This document shows, piece after piece, positions 53,201-63,237 of a stretch of 64,000 nucleotides of DNA. Source of the DNA: Bicyclus anynana (Eukaryota; Arthropoda; Insecta; Lepidoptera; Nymphalidae); the NCBI RefSeq assembly GCF_947172395.1, contig NC_069093.1, positions 8,095,561 to 8,159,560 on the forward strand. The letters run 5' to 3'. Made by a program: the position numbers and the translations under genes. The notes under the pieces are model-generated. The model made no database searches. It worked only from the letters and a program-made list of their open reading frames with translations, and was not told where the DNA came from. Position 1 is the stretch's first letter. Each line of letters starts with the position of its first letter.

Positions 53201-56200
53201 ACCAATCCGCATTGGGGCAGCGTGGTGGGCTATTGGCCTAACCCCTCTCATTCGAACTCAGCAGTATAGTGTTGATAATGATGATGATGAATGTTGAGTC
53301 AAATGTTGTTGATCCGATAGTCGTTACAGTAAGGTTAAGGTACAGGTTGTAAAGCGAAAAGCTTCGACCAATGAGCTTTCGCTCGAATGTTGGATCAAAA
53401 GTCGGATATAGAAGACTTTTTCTTGAGACGGCTCTTAACTATTGTAAGAAGGATCGTCACCAGTTCACCACACCAATGATCGGGCACTCAAATGCCCCTA
53501 ATTTAAAAAAAAACTGAATTAAATATGCAATCTCGACAAGGGCACATGTCTATAAATTTTCAATGTCCCGGAAGAATATCCAACATGTGTTTTTTTAAAA
53601 ATTTATTTAATTTAATTATTTTATAAATTATTATTAATAGTGTTCTGTATTATATTCTGTATTTCTAGATTCTGTATTGTTAAAAAAAAAATAATATACA
53701 TCGGAGAACACGTATCCTCATTGATAAAAATTATGACCAGAATCGCTGACCCGACGTCAAGCTTTGATTTTTATTCTCTTCGAGATTATTAAGAGTTGTT
53801 AAAAACCATGTAACCACAATAACTCTGATTCATACAAAACTACCTCGTATATAATCGGTTATTTTAGCCCCTTGTATCATAATCTACAATTTAAAGTGTA
53901 CAAAACTTACGTCATCTCTATAGTTAGCTTGCAGCGGATGATTGAATACGTCGAGACTGGCCGCAGGGTTGAACCCTTTGAGCAGAGCGGAGTGTACCGT
54001 GGCCAGGGAAGTGGCCACGTCGTGGTAGCCGAAGTTGCTGAACCAAGAGGTCGCAGTGTTGTCGTCAAACGTCGCACCAATGAGGAATCTGTTGCGGTAT
54101 GCGCCCATTATCACGGGGTCTTCCGTCTATGTTGATAAATAGAACATTTTACTTTAGATATAGTTACAATATACAAGTATCTTCTTACACATCTGGTTGA
54201 ATCTTATTGGTTGCTTGCGTAACTGTACTAGCTACTAATGGGGTGAAGTTAGATAAGTCTAAACGAAGCTCGAGTGGGTCCGCTAGTACAGATATAATTT
54301 TCGGTCTTAAATGATAGGTTGATTGCTTTACAATTGTCAAAGCTTAATTAGGTACTAGCACTCGTATGTCCGAAACATTTATGGCTTATTTCTAATTTTG
54401 TGAACTGATCGATTAGCGTTAGTTGGTTGGTCTTGGATTTGAGTCCTGGATCTTGGTGAAATTCTCAGTAGCATTCCGGTACCTCGGGTAGAAACCGAAA
54501 GGGGTGTGGATTTTCGTACACCTTCTAACAAGTGAGCCCGCTTCCATCTTAGATTGCATCATCACTTACCATCAGGTGTGATTTTACTCAAGGGCTGTCC
54601 TTAACATCGGATAGTGATCGATACAAAATCATCCTCAGCCCGCCAACGCATTAAGACACTTATACACCGTCAAGTCTGCAGGAAGCTTTGGGCATTGAAA
54701 AATATATGAAAACCATATAACCATGTTTCGATGTACCTATAATAAAATAATTAACTCACTCTATGTAAATAGTAATCATCGAGGGGTTGACCGTCAACAA
54801 TTGTTAACAACATAGAGTTTACATTTGACGCGTTGTAAAATTCTTCGTACCCTCGTCTGCCCAAATTACCCCATGAAGTCAGGTTGGTGCCGTTATAACT
54901 TAAGAATGTATTTGTGGTTATATATCTGCAAAATAATAGTCTATATTACTTCCTTCACTCAATAAAACTAAGTATAAAATATTTTTGCAACACGCGATCT
55001 TTCTGCGAAAATCAAATAAAACTCTATTAAAAGGTTCAGGACGAAGTATTTTTATTTTTTTAATTTTTCTATTTGCGTGAACAGCAAAATGAACATTCAA
55101 ACTTTTTCTTTTTTGTATTCTGCTACTACGAGTATATCCTTTATCCCCCACATTTTTTTGTACATTTATTCAATGTACATAGAGACAAATAATATTTATT
55201 ATAGTAGACATAGATTCAGGCCTTGATCCAGGATGTAAGCAAGGCATTTGCCCAGAGCATATGTTTTCTGTGACCAGAGCGACAATATTGAAGGGTGGTT
55301 AGGTTAAGGTGAGGCTAGTTCATTTAGTCATTAATAATAATCAAGATGGGCACATTTTTGGTTATTCGCAAATCGCTACTCCCTACATAAAAATAGATAT
55401 TCAATTTGAAAAGGACAAAACAAACTCAGTGCCTATCATTTTGTGTTCAAACAGCTATCTAAAAATTTTAAATATTTTTTTATTGAATGGAATGACGTTA
55501 ACGTCGAACGCACTAATGCGAAGTGTTTACTAGACCACGATAAGGAAAATCTTTGGTACATAAATATCTGTCTATCTAACGATAAAACATATTACAACTC
55601 GTAGCAGCTAAGTACTTGTACTTAGATTACGCCAATTTTAAATCACATCACCAATACAGGATATCAAATAGATATTTAGAAACAATGATTATTAAATCCA
55701 CATAATTAACATATAAGCTTGTCTGCAACTTACCCTTGCGCAAGAGTCAATGCTCTAGATATAACAGTTGCACTTTTTCCCAATAGATATTGAAGAATGC
55801 CCAAGTTAGTGTTTATCTGGAGAATTGGCACCAAAACTTGCAATAACAGTAGACCCCAGGAACGGGTCCAAACTAAGAACAATTTTAGCCACACTCCGCT
55901 TACACGTAACCAGAATAAGCGAATTCCTGTTTCGTTTTCGTAACTGTTATCGACTGGAATTTAAGAAAAAAATGTAGTCAGCTAATGGAAAAGAACCAAT
56001 AATATATTTATCTGTTTATTTAGTTCATCATCATTATCAGCCGATAGACGTCCATTGCTAGACATAAGCACCGATAAGATCTTGACTCGCTTTTATTCAG
56101 CGGTCAAAACATAGCATAACGAGTTATTAAGATGAAGTGGCAATACTCGGGGCAAGGCATAATTTGAAAATGGAACCTGTGGTCTCAAAGAATGGTGAGC

Positions 56201-59200
56201 TGGCACCGAAAAGCGCAGGGTTGGTCGATCCCCTACTAGGTGAACCGATGACATCAAATGGGGTCACACGGCTAGATCTTACTAATATCACTACTTGCTA
56301 CCAAATGGTTTAAGATAAAGCGCAAAGCAAAATGGTATAGTAGTAACATTTTTTAAGTTTATCATTTATCTATCTATCATAATCTATGTGACTCATAAAA
56401 TGAATCATAAGTAAAAATAATGAATCATTTAGACCACTCAATGAAATACCAGCTTCGGGCTAAATTTTAGGTTTTACTGTTATCAGAGTCGGTACATGTA
56501 CTTACTCTATGTTATTTGCTACTGCAATAGGAGTCGACTCAATAAAAATATTGCTACAAATGTGCCTCTTAACTTTATTTGCTTTTGAATTAAAATTAAA
56601 CTTACGGGTTTCCAAGGATACTTCATCAGAACAGCTGACATCCTTGTCATCAGACAAATCAGTGTTCATTGTCATATTATCATCTGATTCTGAATGTATG
56701 TCTACGTCTGATCCAACGCTGTAATAAAACATTATTTTTTAAATCGAAAACATTATCTAATACTCAATTACGTCACACAACGTCACAATTTTAGTCTGAT
56801 AAACTAAAAACCATGCATCTTTTTATTTATTCTAGTGATAACGTCTAACTGGTCGAGGGAAAGTGAAAATTTCTTACGACATAAATACATCTTCTAGGGT
56901 CGTAGCAAGTAATCCATAGTCCTTGAATTGTATAGTATCTATATTCCTCTCAAGATCATTGAGCATATCTTCAAACACGTGTGAATAATGGTTGGGCAAC
57001 TTATACGTCACTTCCATGCCTGAAATCACGAATATCCTCAAAATTATAAAAGTAGATAATTAGGCTAGGCTATTTGCTTTTAGTATTTACTTAAGACTAA
57101 TAAATTTTTATCTATCAGTCTGCATTTCAAAGTAAAAGTGTATTTTACTTTATCTAAAGGGAGTGTCTAATGTAACACTCCCACAGTTTTTATTATGCGA
57201 GTGCCTTTATGTTTTTATTGCCATCATAAAATCCAATAATGTAAGACTATAATAACTAGAAACTTACCTCGGTCTTCTTTAACCATCGTCCCTGGTATGT
57301 ATTCCCCGATAAGCGAAGTGCAGTAATCGATTTGAAATTTTTCAGTTTTTATGACAACCAAAGTGTAACCAACTCCATAGTGATGCTTCAAGAAATATGG
57401 AGAACCGACACATTGCAAACGGCCACTCGACATGATTGCAACTCTATCACCGAGAAAGTCTGCCTCGTCCATAAAGTGGGTCGTTAGGATCATCGATCGA
57501 CCTTAAATTAACAAAATAATTAATAATTCCTTCGTTGAAATCAAGTTCTTATTTAGTAAATGATAAAATGATTTCGATTTATAGCTAAATACGAGTAGGT
57601 ATACCAAAGCTTACAGTTTATCTGCGTGATTTAATCAGAAATGTGGATATCCTCAGGAGAACCAAAAGTGGCAACGGGCAGGGTACATAGTTCGAAGAGC
57701 TGATAGATGTTGGAGTCCTAAGGAAAGAGCAATGTCGGTCGATCCTTTAGATTGATCGAGGACGTGAAGTGGATTGCGGAGAACAGCTGGATGCTAGCGG
57801 CTCGAGACCGTGGTGTTTGGTAGTCCATATAAAGGCCTATGTCCATTAGTAGACTGATAATGATGATAATGATGTCATACCTTTCTTTTCCCTGTTTAAT
57901 AGTTCCCAAAGCGCCCGACGAGATGCAGGGTCCATGCCTGAAGTAGGTTCGTCAAGCAACACCACGCGGGCACCGCCACATAAAGCGATACCCACACATA
58001 ACCGTCGCTTCTGACCTCCTGACAGTCCTTCAGCTAGGTAATGCCTCTGCAAAAACCGACATAAGTTAAGATACTTTAAATTATTGTTCCTTTTTGAAGA
58101 AGTTGGTGGGAAAAATGAATAAAAAATACTTTTTGATTGAACCACCACTGTATTCGATTAGCACTAAGGAAACAAAAAAACAATCACATCAATCGAGCCA
58201 TCATTATCTTTTAAACATAAGAAGATTATGAGAACATGGAACTCTTTGAAAAACAAGCAAAGAGTAAGGTATACGATAATGGTGTGACCTGGTGGATGGA
58301 TACATACTTTCTCCTCCATCTCAAGGCGATCGATGAGTGAATCGATGTCTTCTTCGAGTTCCGTTCCGGTGAAGCCTTTGAGTCTGGCAAAGAATTCCAA
58401 ATGTTCGCGCACGGTGAGCTCATTAAAAAGTACGTTATGTTGTGGGCACAGGCCGAGATGAGCGCGGGCGAAGCTGGTCTGCGTCGACACATTGTAGCCG
58501 GCTAGCCATACGCTGCCTCGAGTCACTTCCACATTACCTTGGAAATTCATTAATGTTATTATAAGCGGCTAAAGTTTTTGTTTGTCGTCGATAGCCTATT
58601 GATAGTTTGCGTAACTGTACTCTAGCTTGGCAAGTTCGTTGATGACACTCCCATGATCGGCGACGGGGCGGGAAGGACTGCTCCGGTGTGAGGTCGTCCG
58701 GGCGGTGCAGAAGGAAGGACTACGCGGGTATGAATCGCGGGTATCAGGATTGTTACGAAAGAACTTGCCAAGCTATAAAAAATGAGGTGAAATTGAATAA
58801 GACAAAGCGAAGCTCCGCTAATTTTATATGTTTACGTACTTGTAGATACATAGATAAAATCTAGATATTATACATATCTATACTAATATTATAAAGCTAA
58901 AGAGATTGTTTGTTTGTTTGATTGAACGCGCTAATCGCAGGAACTACTGGTCCGATTTGAAAAATTCTTTCAGTGTTAGATTATCGAGGCTATATTTTGT
59001 CCCCGTATTCCTACGGGAACGGGAACCACGCGGGTGAAACCGCGCGGCGTCTACTAGTTGTCTATAAAAAAGTGGTAAAAGTAGGAGCATATAATATACG
59101 CGTTATTTTATAAAAGTACCACTTACCTGTTACCATTGAAATTGTAGTAGATTTTCCTGCGCCATTATGCCCTAAGAGAACGGTGATTTGATTTTCGTAT

Positions 59201-62200
59201 ATGTTCAAGTTTAAATTATTAACAGCAATATTGTTTTTATAAACTTTGGTTAAATTCTGAAAAATAATATTACAACATATGATTTAAACTATATAAGTAG
59301 ATACGTATGAGTATCTAACTATGTCCTAAAAATACTAATACTACACGGCAGTATATCTTCTGGACGTACCAAAAAATATATCATTTGAACGCATCAAGAA
59401 ATGATAGTAGTTAATATTAACAACAACTTACCGACATTTTGACTCCAACAGGAAGATGAATCGGATCTGCTTCTTTAATTGTCCCATCAAAATCCGGGTC
59501 ATTAAATCTTTCATCTACAAAATCAAGACATTATTTTTAACTGAATATGCAATTTCGAAAAGGGCACATGTCAGTAAATTTAAAAAGGTCCAGTAATTAA
59601 AAAACTAATTATTTACCTAATCAGTGTATAATTTCTAAAAGTAAGTGTTACAATTTGTTATTAATTAGCCTCCGAAAATTACTAACATAAATTATTTTAA
59701 AATTTATCTAAATATGCTATTAGATATTTTATATTTGTGAGATGTATGCATAGAATATCCGACATGTGCCCTTTTCGAAATTGCATATACAATTAAAACT
59801 CGAAATTTTTGGTTTTTTTTTTCTTTATTCCGTAGGTGTTTTTTTTTCTTTATTCCGAAGTGGTATATAACAAAGTTTCTCAATTCTTAAAGAGATTCAT
59901 CATACAAGATAATACAAATTCTAATCAAGTGTGCTTTACTATTTCTGTGTCATTCGTCATTTATTAAGAACACTTATAGATATTCTTCAACAATATGTTT
60001 ACTGTGACTCACACATGACTCACCGTATTCAATCTTTGAAGAGGGACACCAAAACGACTTCTGAAATGGAAAGTACCACGGCTTAGGAGCACCGCATGGT
60101 CCCGGGAGCACTTGTTCTAAGTACAATGCGATTAACATGTACAATATACAGTCCACTATAAGGAATATACAAACATGCCCGAACAGTAGTCGATTAGACT
60201 CAAGGGAATGTGTTGCGAAAAACTCTCTCCATTGCATACCTGTAACACAAATATCACCATCATCTCCTTACCCTTATCCCACTTGTAAAATCATAAGTGG
60301 ATTCGGAAAAATATGTCAATCATTTCCATTCGCCTCTATTACTCGTGAACTCATCACCCACTCCTTTTACACACATGTCCTCTTTCACACAATCCAACCA
60401 TCTATTCTTTGGCCTTCCTCTCCTCTTATTTCCTTCCACTTGCAAATTCAACATTTTTCTAGTAATATGACTTTCCTCTCTACGCATTACATCTCCATAC
60501 CAAGCGAACCTTCTACTCCTCAATTTTTCTGTCATTGGCGCCACCTAATAGATACTAACTAACCATCGGTACTTTCTTTTCCAAGCATCAATTGAAATCC
60601 ATAAGACATAGCTGAATTAATAGAAAAACACGTTATAGCTTGCACTGCAAGCGGTACTTCCACGTCCATCCCTAACAGCACAGCTGGAACATATGTCAAG
60701 AACCAAATGACGCCTGCAAATAACGCTGCCGTGCTACCTGAAACAAAACAAATACAGTAATTCTCTTTCACTTCCCAAAAATTAAGAAAATAAGGCCTGA
60801 CCTGAAACATAAAATACCTTGTCTGGAATCGCCACATGTTTCATTACAACACTTAGGCCCAGTTTCACCACCTTCTGATAAGTCTCGTTTATTCTAATCG
60901 TAAGACTAACCGAAAGATTTGTCACTTTTTGACTTTATGTCAAATGACAAAGACAAAGTTTGTGAATAAGCTATCAGACACTCATCAAAAGGTGGTGAAA
61001 CCGGCTGTTAATGTGGTCTTTTTTACTTAATTGACTAAGTTATGATTGCCGCGATAGGGCAAGATTTTTATTTTTCTCGTCAGCCTTTAAAACCAATACT
61101 ACTGAGACTAAGGTACCTTTTGAAAACAACCCGCTAATCATGAAGCAAAAGAAAATGGTGCAAGTTAAATATAATGTAATGTAGAACAACATAACTGTCC
61201 ATGGAGTATTAGTAAATACAGCATATTCACTGAAACCTTGTTCGTTTGTAAACCAGTTTATCTGAAACCAAACAAATAAATGCAATGCAATTATAGTCAA
61301 TGTAATAATTAAGAACGATATTAATAAGAAAGATCAATCAAAAATACTCTCTAAATTAAGAGATGGGCTTGTATACCTCATAAATAGAGATAGAGTTTTG
61401 ACCAAGCTTATAGAAGGAGTGGTGTTAGTTCTACGTGTACGAACCTTTAATATAAGCGTAATAAGCGAACCTGTGAAAAACAGGTATATGAATTGCTTGC
61501 AAAACCATGCCGTCCAGTGCAACCAGGTTGGAAGTCCCATTATCTTCATGGTTTCCTAAAAACAATGTTAAAATAAGGTTAAAACTGTATGTAGGTATAC
61601 CTAGCAGCTTTGAAAGTAATACCTTACTAAAATAGTGTTTTTTTTTAATTTGTAGTAAATAAAAATTACCTTAAGCTGTAATTCCTTTTCTAAAGTAACA
61701 CTCCGAACAATGTTAACAGCTGTGTAGCTAAAGCTGAGCATCACAAATAGGGGAAATATGAACATCAGTGCCTCTACGGCGAGATCTTCCACGTAAGACG
61801 GATGTGGGTATCGTTGCAAATTTACTCGAAATGTTCGTAAGTTTACACCTGTGAGTCGTGACACTAACTCCATTGAGATAGCGTGCTGCAGTGCTATAAA
61901 CATTTCGTTTACATAACCTAAAAAATAATTATAAAGAGACTTATTATTATTTTTTTATTTTTATTGAGAAAGAATACAATATGGAACTTAAGCTAACTTA
62001 TCCTAATAACTATACAAATCATGCCCACGTGGAATGGTGGCAAGAATACTGGCTGCATTTCCGCGCTGGATAGCCAGGCTGATCCTTTGCGCAAAAAATG
62101 AGCCAGCCCTTCTGTCACCAGTCGAGGCAACTAGCCGCGGTGAAATAATTCGGTAAAATTTTTTGGCACTGCGACTCCATGGCCCAAGGGTCTCCACGGC

Positions 62201-63237
62201 AAAAGGTACAAATATATAACTCTCCGTCAGAGAGGCATACTTGAGCCACTTACCGGTTTCAGCTTTTTCACTTATTATTATAATTTAGATCTTCTATTTT
62301 ATCAAAAAATAGACTAGGGTACAAATAATACCTGGATCATTTCCTCCTTCCCAGGAAAATGGAAACCTCGGACCGGGTAATTCGAAAAAAGGAAATGTTA
62401 GATCCGTTCGCCAGGTACGTCCACCTATGCCGAAAAATGAATTCTGTCGTGGTCTTTCAGGAAAACGCAATGCGTATGTCATGTTCAGAGGTAATTCTGT
62501 TGCGCCTAAAAATTTTTTAATAGAATTAACAATATATCATTTAAAGAATCGAAAACTTTAGTAGTTGCTTTATTAACAAACCTAATAATCCATCATCAAA
62601 TTGCACAGCAGCTACCACTTCACGAATCGATTCTTCGTCACTATAAATACGTATGAGATCTGAACTATGATTATACTCCTGAATCCTTACTAAGCCCTTA
62701 GCATATTCATATATATCCGTAGAATTAATTTCTATAGGCAGATCATCCGGTATTTCCGGTATATCAGGAAAGTCCTCTTCATCTTTTAGCATGTCAATGA
62801 TATCTCGTATGTTGTGAGCGAACAAATTTACAACTGCACTGCTCACAACACCTTTCAATAAGTCGCTTTTCGGTGAATACGCGAACGAGAGCTGACTTCT
62901 ATTAAGACCTGGACTGAAATTGAAAACGATTTGTTAAAAAATTAATAGTTAGTATTAAAACAAAGAGTTATTATAGAAAATGAGTTACAACTTACAATAC
63001 AGTACGTGAAAAATTGAGAGTATGGGCGGGAATAGGTGGGTATCTTATAGTGTCTCTTCTAATAGGCTCTATTTGCTGTCGCAGAATGAGCACGAGCGCC
63101 ATAGTAACGACAGGCAACAGCAGTTCCACCACAGTCTGTCCTTTGTGCCGCCATTGCTGGAGGAAGTTCTTCCACATCAGCAGACGGAACTTGATCCAGG
63201 CGTTCGCCTCTTGAGATTGCTTTCTCACCTTCATCAT
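44234..63237 (-). CDS. Gene 2: ABCA3-like full ABC transporter, 30 coding exons, 1735 aa
   Basis: Paralog of gene 1, same domain order, converging on it. Exons in transcript order: 62996-63237, 62582-62913, 62332-62505, 61670-61917, 61445-61555, 61117-61261, 60564-60737, 60024-60239, 59432-59514, 59127-59256, 58308-58537, 57881-58046, 57268-57501, 56878-57019, 56606-56718, 55734-55953, 54760-54925, 53911-54126, 52873-52977, 52319-52490, 51292-51417, 50336-50459, 50105-50235, 49161-49285, 47577-47754, 47063-47224, 46374-46531, 45717-46005, 45087-45201, 44234-44414. Total 5208 nt, in frame to TAA. NBD1: GHNGAGKS (604-611), LSGGQ (703-707), LLDEP (725-729). NBD2: GVNGAGKT (1446-1453), YSGGN (1545-1549), FVDEP (1567-1571). 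Predicted lipid or xenobiotic transporter; substrate unknown. Its length is close to lepidopteran ABCA2-type proteins, but I cannot assign orthology. Confidence 0.94.
44437..44673 (-). mobile_element. SINE family B next to gene 2 exon 30
   Basis: Read on the - strand: head caatagcccagtgtatatat, tail gagcggaatatgggttgata, with an internal deletion. 8-bp target duplication gaatgttt (+ strand) at 44429-44436 and 44674-44681. It ends 22 nt before exon 30. Confidence 0.85.
47577..50235 (-). CDS. Gene 2 exons 23-25: Cys-rich loop, last TM and NBD2 entry
   Basis: Exons 50105-50235, 49161-49285 and 47577-47754, residues 1290-1434. Exon 23 has a Cys-rich loop (SCLEYC, EECNMEFLC, CC). Exon 24 holds the last TM; at 125 nt it equals gene 1 exon 23. 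Exon 25 starts LFIRKKIAPPLDESTLDP and ends in LVARGLTKYYGNKLAVDQIS, the NBD2 start. Confidence 0.93.
47820..48185 (-). mobile_element. LINE 3'-end fragment
   Basis: Same LINE tail as at 7660 (catcattatcagccgatgga, ctgagctatgtcggtgactt). Same orientation as gene 2, intron 24. Confidence 0.8.
48186..48857. other. Intron 24 of gene 2, nothing recognised
   Basis: AT-rich sequence without a recognisable element or frame. Confidence 0.5.
48858..49075 (+). repeat. Unclassified interspersed repeat
   Basis: Decayed copy of 32871-33105 (gacgacgtcttataattcta, gacgtcatgcgtcgtttcct). Confidence 0.65.
49568..49695 (+). mobile_element. SINE family A, 3' fragment
   Basis: cgttccgctacgatgccgtg ... aaagaataaaaaaaa. 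Confidence 0.7.
50336..52977 (-). CDS. Gene 2 exons 19-22: transmembrane bundle 2, first part
   Basis: Exons 52873-52977, 52319-52490, 51292-51417 and 50336-50459, residues 1115-1289. They hold hydrophobic TM8-TM11 and the ERVTRAKLLQRAAG motif. Exon lengths 105, 172, 126 and 124 nt equal gene 1 exons 18-21. Confidence 0.95.
50535..50760 (-). mobile_element. Helitron-like element (H3-type), partial
   Basis: agcggacgcccgcgactttc end present; the other end is not clear. Confidence 0.45.
51418..52018. other. Intron 20 of gene 2, unassigned
   Basis: 51540-51950 has higher GC and an 80-codon - strand frame with no domain I recognise; it may be an old repeat. Confidence 0.4.
52019..52305 (+). mobile_element. 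SINE family A
   Basis: acggcgtggcgcagtggtat head (B box lost), body with ccgccaagcgatttagcgtt, A-rich tail just before exon 20. Confidence 0.8.
52545..52805 (+). mobile_element. LINE 3'-end fragment
   Basis: LINE tail in + orientation (gcgtgaccaaatcagaaatg, gtggctcagtatcgtgatgt), antisense to gene 2. Confidence 0.8.
53005..53290 (+). mobile_element. SINE family B, full length
   Basis: gtgatagcccagtggatatg, gggttcgaatccggtccggg, tail gttgataatgatgatga; antisense to gene 2. Confidence 0.85.
53515..53600 (+). repeat. Fragment of the 59545 MITE
   Basis: atatgcaatctcgacaaggg then cacatgtc, matching the terminal repeat of 59545-59788. Confidence 0.6.
53911..56718 (-). CDS. Gene 2 exons 15-18: acidic linker, TM7 and ectodomain 2
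   Basis: Exons 56606-56718, 55734-55953, 54760-54925 and 53911-54126, residues 876-1114. Exon 15 is a serine and aspartate cluster (SESDDN, DLSDDKD, SCSDEVS), probably the regulatory linker. Exon 16 has TM7 (WGLLLLQVLVPIL). Exons 17-18 form the loop with ATFDDNTATSWFSNFGYHD. The intron between exons 16 and 17 is absent from gene 1. Confidence 0.91.
54470..54600 (+). mobile_element. SINE family A, 3' fragment
   Basis: gcattccggtacctcgggta, gaaaccgaaaggggtgtgga to ctcaagggct. Confidence 0.7.
54926..55733. other. Gene 2 intron 16, absent from gene 1
   Basis: AT-rich; no recognised element. The homologous position in gene 1 exon 16 (about 24421) is uninterrupted. Confidence 0.6.
56020..56260. 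mobile_element. Decayed LINE fragments
   Basis: catcatcattatcagccgat at the left and gttggtcgatcccctactag at the right, in opposite orientations; rearranged LINE tail. Confidence 0.55.
56878..58537 (-). CDS. Gene 2 exons 11-14: rest of NBD1
   Basis: Exons 58308-58537, 57881-58046, 57268-57501 and 56878-57019, residues 619-875. They contain Q-loop LGLCPQHNVLF, LSGGQKRRLCVG, Walker B VVLLDEPTSGMDP and H-loop TTHFMDEADFLGD. All four exons have the lengths of gene 1 exons 11-14 (230, 166, 234 and 142 nt). No extra copies of exon 11 are seen in this gene. Confidence 0.95.
57615..57870 (+). mobile_element. LINE 3'-end fragment
   Basis: ctgcgtgatttaatcagaaa, gtggcaacgggcagggtac, tagtccatataaaggcctat; decayed LINE tail ending 10 nt before gene 2 exon 12 (in + coordinates). 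Confidence 0.7.
58623..58775. mobile_element. MITE with 15-bp inverted termini
   Basis: tagcttggcaagttc at 58623-58637 and gaacttgccaagcta at 58761-58775; GC-rich interior. Confidence 0.8.
58877..59057 (+). mobile_element. Helitron-like element (H1)
   Basis: TCTATACTAATATTATAAAG start, GGCGTCTACTAG end. Confidence 0.75.
59127..59514 (-). CDS. Gene 2 exons 9-10: NBD1 entry and Walker A
   Basis: Exons 59432-59514 and 59127-59256, residues 548-618. A short acidic linker ends HLPVGVKMS; exon 10 begins NLTKVYKNNIAVNNLNLNIY and carries GHNGAGKSTT. Exon 9 is 21 nt shorter than in gene 1. Confidence 0.94.
59545..59788. mobile_element. MITE with 28-bp perfect inverted termini
   Basis: Arms 59545-59572 (atatgcaatttcgaaaaggg...) and 59761-59788 are exact inverted copies, 244 bp in all, intron 8 of gene 2. 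Confidence 0.88.
60024..61555 (-). CDS. Gene 2 exons 5-8: transmembrane bundle 1
   Basis: Exons 61445-61555, 61117-61261, 60564-60737 and 60024-60239, residues 333-547. Exon 5 is ETMKIMGLPTWLHWTAWFCK and is 111 nt like gene 1 exon 5. The remaining exons carry hydrophobic helices and end PWYFPFQKSFW. Exon 5 has a weak donor (AAG/gttcgt), the least certain junction of the model. Confidence 0.91.
60255..60545 (-). mobile_element. RTE-like LINE ORF2 C-terminus
   Basis: The - strand encodes RRFAWYGDVMRREESHITRK and KRRGRPKNRWLDCVKEDM, the typical tail of RTE-like reverse transcriptases. Sense to gene 2, intron 7. Confidence 0.85.
60856..61005. mobile_element. MITE with ggcccagtttcaccacctt termini
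   Basis: Left arm 60856-60874 (ggcccagtttcaccacctt); imperfect inverted right arm about 60988-61005 (aaaggtggtgaaaccggc). Confidence 0.7.
61670..62913 (-). CDS. Gene 2 exons 2-4: ectodomain 1 and TM2
   Basis: Exons 62582-62913, 62332-62505 and 61670-61917, residues 81-332. The loop includes an acidic stretch rich in D, E and P (DEEDFPDIPEIPDDLPIEIN), absent from gene 1, then VAAVQFDDGL, ALRFPE and TWRTDLTFPFFELPGP. TM2 is in exon 4, ending EKELQLK. The lower edge of exon 4 is set by reading frame and is good to 1 nt. Confidence 0.91.
61945..62240 (-). mobile_element. LINE ORF2 C-terminal fragment with 3' end
   Basis: The - strand encodes VPFAVETLGPWSRSAKKFYR, RRAGSFFAQRISLAIQRGNA and ASILATIP before a stop, then AATAAA. 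A different LINE family from those above. Intron 3 of gene 2. Confidence 0.8.
62996..63237 (-). CDS. Gene 2 exon 1: N-terminal tail and TM1
   Basis: Residues 1-80. Two ATGs are adjacent (MMKVRK); the first is used here. KFRLLMWKNFLQQWRHKGQT aligns with the gene 1 N-terminus, then TM1. An acceptor (ataaatatag) ends 5 nt before the ATG at 63243, so a 5' UTR intron is likely. Confidence 0.9.

Noticed and set aside
52763..53251. 162-codon open frame on the - strand
   Set aside because: It spans a family B SINE, an intron and exon 19 in the wrong frame; the real exon 19 is only 52873-52977.
60320..60544. 74-codon frame resembling a reverse transcriptase end as a functional gene
   Set aside because: Only the C-terminal tail of an RTE-like element is present; no RT or endonuclease domain.
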